Positions 59,869 through 64,000 of a DNA stretch of 64,000 bases are shown piece by piece. The stretch spans positions 4,269,501-4,333,500 of the forward strand of contig JAYJMM010000114.1 of assembly GCA_037349105.1 (NCBI GenBank), written 5' to 3'. A program made the translations under genes and the position numbers. The DNA is from Limnomonas spitsbergensis. Lineage: Eukaryota > Chlorophyta > Chlorophyceae > Chlamydomonadales. Below the pieces are notes generated by a model. It was not told the DNA's origin and did not search any database. It saw nothing but the letters and a program-made list of their open reading frames with translations. The first letter of the stretch is position 1, and every line of letters starts with the position of its first letter.

Positions 59869-60473
59869 CTTGCCACTGCAGATGGAGTGGAATTAGTAGA
59901 ATTAGAGGGCTTCTTTTCCTTCCGTGGACTGAGCCGAGGGGAAGACAACGCCTCGTATGGATCAATGTCTGCGGAGATGCGTCGGCTCTGTATACCTTGG
60001 GTGACTTTTTGGACTTGGTCCAGGGATGAAGTGTGATTTGAAGTGTGACTAGGGAACGATTGTACGTCCCAAGGTGGATGCACACCCTTGTTGTGCATTT
60101 GCTGCACTGTCAGGATCTGTATTTGGTCTCCAGATCTAGATTGTATTCTGCAGATATAGTTTTTCAAATAGGGGACCATCCTGAAGTACGTAGCCAGCCT
60201 TGCCAGGTTGCCACTGCTTGCCAGAAGACTTGTTGCGTACCGGCAGGTTTCCATTGTGCGTGTGTGTGCGAGAGTCTGCATGTTTTGCATGTTTTGAGTG
60301 TGAACCTGGTCCACACAAAAATACATTTTTTTGTATGCAGACAGCAGGGCATGCACGCACTCTCTCCAGGGGGATCTGACAAGCAAAAACTGGTTTTCTT
60401 TGCGTGTGGCTGTCTGCTGAATTTGAAATTTGTGGAGATTGAATGGCACCTGCATGTAATCAGCCTTGGTCGC
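59869..60473 (-). CDS. Unrecognised protein, long internal exon
   Basis: A 605-base exon bounded by a CTCCAG acceptor and CAAG|GTAAGG donor, phase 0 in and phase 2 out. The frame reads ATKADYMQVPFNLHKFQIQQ, then a helical middle (SPWRECVHALLSAYKKMYFC, RYATSLLASSGNLARLATYF, RMVPYLKNYICRIQ). A Ser/Pro/Lys-rich tail follows (SSPRLSPRKEKKPSNSTNST). Two hundred open codons with both splice sites and ordered composition argue strongly for coding. I do not recognise the family, and neighbouring exons were not identified. Confidence 0.6.
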
Positions 60474-61549
60474 CTGGAGCTATCACGTGATGGCAGCCAG
60501 GGCAACCTGCGGAAATGCTGATTCCTGTCAGTGCGGTGAGTGCCCTACTGCAGGCATTTGACTAGTGGCAGGCATCCTTTTTTCAAGTGTTGCAATATTA
60601 GGTTCTTAAACAGATTTTAAATGGAGCGTTTTTTCATATTTCTTGCTGAACGTTACGCTGTTGGTCCTGCTCTGTTAGGCCGGGGCATTGTGGCAATGGA
60701 TGGGTTTATTGATTTTTGAACCAGACTTGAGAAAAAACAAGTCCAAGTGGCAGCGTATGAAGGAGGCTAGATTATCCTGAACCCATAGTTACCTAGCAAC
60801 TTGATGCATTCGGCTTGATTCATTCGGCTTGGTGCATTGAGTGAGCCATCAAACACCCTTGATTGGCCCTGAACTCAACTGCGGTGTTCAGATTTATGCC
60901 CGGTTTCCCTACCGGTTCAAATTTACGGTTCACATTCACGGTTTGTGCAGTTTCTGCTGTAGGTGTATTGTCCAACATTGTCATTTGCCGGGTACACGCA
61001 GTAAGCTGGCTAGTGGCAACCGACAAAATTTCAGAGTCTGAGCCCCCAACTTCTCTCACGTCTCCCCTAAAACAATGCTTAATTTAAATGTATTCTTTGA
61101 TGGCGTCCACCTCAGTACAATTGATCGATGTAACCCACTGATGTAGCTGTGTAACCGACTGATGTAACTGTGTTTCTTTATCTGGCTCAGGGTGGCACTG
61201 TAATCCCGTGCCGCGTCAGATGATCTTCTCTGATTGCTCAACTACCCAAGTGTTTCCCGGTTTCAGATTGTGCAAACATTCCAAACCAATCAAGCGCCCT
61301 CGTTCATGCATTATCCAAGTGTTTCCCGGTTTCAGATTGTGTTCACATTACAAGTCAGTCATGCGCCCTTGTTAGCTGAGTCACAGCTGGGGGCTTACTG
61401 TCCTGCGGACACTTATCCAAAGATGCATGTATTTGTGACAATTTGGTTAGTGGCGGTTGTCGGACGGATGTGACAGCTCTGTGCATGCTCCTTCGGGGTT
61501 GACTAGGACACTACATGTTATACATGCCTTAAGTCCCACCCCTTTAGTC

Positions 61550-61605
61550 AGGCGCCCCCGCGGCCGAGCCTATTTGAGCAGGGCCCAGAGGTGTGACGTC
61601 ATTGA
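61550..61605 (-). repeat. tRNA-like fragment, inverted relative to other copies
   Basis: GGCGCCCCCGCGGCCGAGCC followed by TATTTGAGCAGGGCCCAGAG and GTGTGACGTC is the reverse complement of the core seen at 4424-4472 and in both segmental-duplication copies. It shows that the family is dispersed rather than confined to the duplication. Confidence 0.6.
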
Positions 61606-62734
61606 CATGTTGCGTATGCGAAATCCCACTCTGGCATGCTGGCGTCAGAAACGGGGAATGGAGGATACTGGTAGGAGCTAGATACCATGCCGGCAGGTGT
61701 TGTACATGTGAGGGTTCATGAAATATTGCGGCGTTTGCATGCCCAGTTCGTACCACAAGGCCTGGATATGTTTGATTACATTACTATGGACGTATCCCGA
61801 AACCCTAAACTTAAAAGATAGACTACCGAGGCAGAATGGCATGGGGGTCAAAACTCAAAAGACGAGGACGCAACTTGGCAAGTGACTTAATCCTAGGGCA
61901 CTTTTTTACCATACGGTACCGGCTGGTAACCACCATTTGAATAAATAAATAGATAAGCAAACAAGTGCATGGATTGAGGAAGCTGCCCATTTTGGCCGAA
62001 GCCTGGGACATGGCTACCTTCGACCATTTGACGTCTGGCATCATACATAGTGGTGGCATCACCAACCAAGAATTCGGCATGCACTACTACAACTCTACAG
62101 GCCATGCACTGATGCAAGCACAGCACCTCCCCGTCCCCATATGGCCATATTGCTGCATGTGTGTGTATGGTGTTGACGTTTGCAGGTACGGTATGGCATC
62201 AGAACCTAAATCTGGTTTCAGAGCAATGGTAACGGCGCGGATGTGGCTACGGCCCCAAGCTGCGTTGTTTACTTAACCTCCACGCCCTAATAGGGCGTAG
62301 CTATCTTTCTTTCGTCCGTCCGACTGCCTGCCTCGGGGACGCAGTTTACCCTAAAAGTGCTAAACCGTCCTCCGCCAAACCCTGAAAGCCCTCGCCAAAA
62401 TCTGAGGCACTTGGGCTACTGACGACGTTCGTAACCAGCAAATGTGTCCCTGAAACGAGTCCCCATGCACGACAGGTCATCATCTTATCTTCTCCGCAGC
62501 AACCGCTAACTGCCCGTCGTCCCGTCTCGAGTTTCGACGCGACAATCAACGAACCTCGACTGGCTTGGTCATAAGCATTTCGACACAAAAAAACATTCGT
62601 TTTATATGCCATGCCGACACTTGCGGTACTCTGATAGTCCATTCCTTCAGTCCAGAAAGTGGGGAAGCCGCAGCAGGGCGCGCATGCTGCCCGGCATTTC
62701 CAGCTGCCTGTCCCACCTGCTGGTCCCGCGCTCT

Positions 62735-63600
62735 CAGAAGTAGCTTTCACAGGTCACGATGCTCTGTCAGGAGTGCATGACCTCAAGCATGATGCCTAGG
62801 CAGAGCCAGACGTTAATTACGGGCTGCTGTGGCCCTCTGGTCGCACCGAGCTGGGCATCTACCCCCGATTGCCTGGCGACTTGGTCTTCCTCCCTATCTC
62901 CGCCACAATCTGCGCTGCAGCCGGAGGGTTTAGAGCCGGACCACGATGGGGGTAACAGGGCCCCTAACAGAGCCGTCTTGTACAACAGGCCTTTGTGGCT
63001 TCTTCGCAGGCGCAGAGCACTGTCCCCGTCTTGGATTTCTCGCACCTGCAGCGGCAGCAGGAGCCAGACACGTCTTTGGACGGCGGTGCGCCGTCATTCT
63101 CTGCTTCATCGCCGCTGCAACATCTGCACGTGCACCCCGCCGCCCACCTGCAGTCCGGCGGCGGCACACCCGTGCCTAGCTCCCCTGCTCCCCAGAGGTC
63201 CAGCAACGGTCGCTCCAGCCCGCTCCCCTCGTAGACCCTCACTCACAGCTAGCACCTGCCCACCACCCAGTCCCAGTCCTCCACACTGCCGCCGCTGATG
63301 GCGCCGAGCCGGCAGGGCACGCCGCCGCGCGTGTCGTTCCGCCGGTCGCCCGAGACCGCCCCAAGCTCGCCCATGCTGGCCGCCGGCGCCGTGCCGCCGG
63401 GCTCGCCGTCGCCGTCGATGACGCAGCATCTCCAGCAGATGGAGAACCTCAGGCAGCGGCTGTGCAGCAATGCCGTGCCGCGGGAGCCGGCCGCCGACAC
63501 CACCGCTGCCGCCCCGCACTCGTTGCAGGGCACCCCGCTGCAGCGTTACACGGCCATCCCGCACTCTTTGCAGTGCTCGCCGTTGCCGCGCGGGTCAGTA
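62735..63600 (+). pseudogene. Broken paralogue of the 52-kb low-complexity gene
   Basis: Several segments are recognisable relatives of the 52-kb protein: YGLLWPSGRTELG (cf. YGLVWPSGG), LSPPQSALQPEGLEP (cf. LSLPQTALQPQGFEP), SSNGRSSPLPS (cf. SSDGRSSPRPS) and MTQHLQQMENLRQRLCSNA (cf. LAEHHQQMEVLHQQLRGNA), then HSLQGTPLQR (cf. HSLQGSPLLR). These segments lie in different frames, with stops at about 62811, 63232 and 63250, and the polyQ block is absent. It is a decayed tandem duplicate in the same orientation. Confidence 0.8.
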
Positions 63601-63967
63601 CTGAAATGTGTACTTAAATATGTGCTGAAATGCCTGGTGAATGTGTACTGAAATGTGTGGTGAAATGTGTACTGAAATGAAGCCTAAATATGGCTGGGGG
63701 TTGCGACAAAATGAATGAATGCAAAGGCTCTCTTGATAGCCTGCACAGTGCTATGGCTGCACGGGCGTCTTCCCTAGCATCAAGCTTCAGGCGCATCCTT
63801 TATTTACGGTGCCAGTATGTATTTATTTTGAAGGCCCTGCAGAGCTCGCTGTTGCCGCGCGGGTCAGTACTGCTGTATTTATTTTGCCATGAGTCCTGTC
63901 GACCGTCGGCAGGCCAGCCTGAAGCTGCAAGATGCCCAATAGACGCTTAACCTTGACCAATCTACAG

Positions 63968-64000
63968 CTGGCGGCCCAAGCAGCACAGCTGGCCAAGCTA
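63968..64000 (+). CDS. Possible exon start cut by the window end
   Basis: After a CTACAG acceptor the sequence reads LAAQAAQLAKL in frame to the window edge. This is an Ala/Gln-rich helical start that would suit a coding exon. There is too little sequence to judge. Confidence 0.25.
   Translation, partial: MAAQAAQLAKL

Noticed and set aside
61965..62276. Plus-strand 103-codon frame starting MHGLRKLPILAEAWDM
   Set aside because: It looks somewhat protein-like, but I found no domain, no splice borders and no neighbour to join it to.

Overview
This window looks like nuclear DNA of a green alga. Every gene I could reconstruct is broken into many short exons by GT-AG introns. Introns and spacers are full of TTTAGGG/CCCTAAA (plant/green-algal telomere-type) runs and minisatellites, and coding exons are GC-rich with more AT-rich spacers. 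One gene resembles a plastid outer-envelope beta-barrel protein. The mixture recalls large prasinophyte genomes (Cymbomonas/Pyramimonas type), but that is a guess. There is no bacterial-style operon, CRISPR array, rRNA gene or canonical tRNA gene that I can support.

Layout. 0-5.4 kb: mostly unassigned, with one possible terminal exon. 5.7-13.0 kb (minus): a five-exon beta-barrel gene resembling OEP24, with a ~3.1 kb 59-bp minisatellite in one intron. 15.06-27.25 kb (plus): an almost complete 15-exon copper amine oxidase with cofactor tyrosine, three copper-ligand histidines, catalytic Asp and a C-terminal SRL (peroxisomal-type) tripeptide. 27.98-30.15 kb (minus): a five-exon CCDC97/DUF2052-type gene carrying a one-base frame problem. 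30.3-33.6 kb (plus): an unrecognised gene whose five exons join in consistent phase. 34.3-45.4 kb: a ~2.3 kb segment present twice, separated by ~3.4 kb of adjoining satellites; the second copy carries a transposon insertion. 47-49 kb: fragments of two unrecognised genes. 49.6-51.3 kb: three PIF/Harbinger-like non-autonomous elements sharing TAA junctions. 52.3-57.4 kb (plus): a low-complexity, Gln/Pro/Ser/Gly-rich protein gene with a 33-bp satellite in its intron. 59.9-60.5 kb (minus): one long unrecognised coding exon. 62.6-63.6 kb (plus): a broken paralogue of the 52-kb gene.

The most striking pattern is that introns repeatedly hold tandem copies of the neighbouring exon's edge, splice site included. 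I see this in the amine oxidase (at least seven introns), the beta-barrel gene, the gene at 30.3 kb and the low-complexity gene. Some copies keep the reading frame open, so several alternative acceptors are in phase. Others carry an early stop, so their use would truncate the protein. This may be how introns grow here, or a source of regulated mis-splicing.

The genes do not form an obvious pathway. Two divergent pairs (beta-barrel/amine oxidase and CCDC97-like/unrecognised gene) may share intergenic promoters; amine oxidase and CCDC97-like converge.
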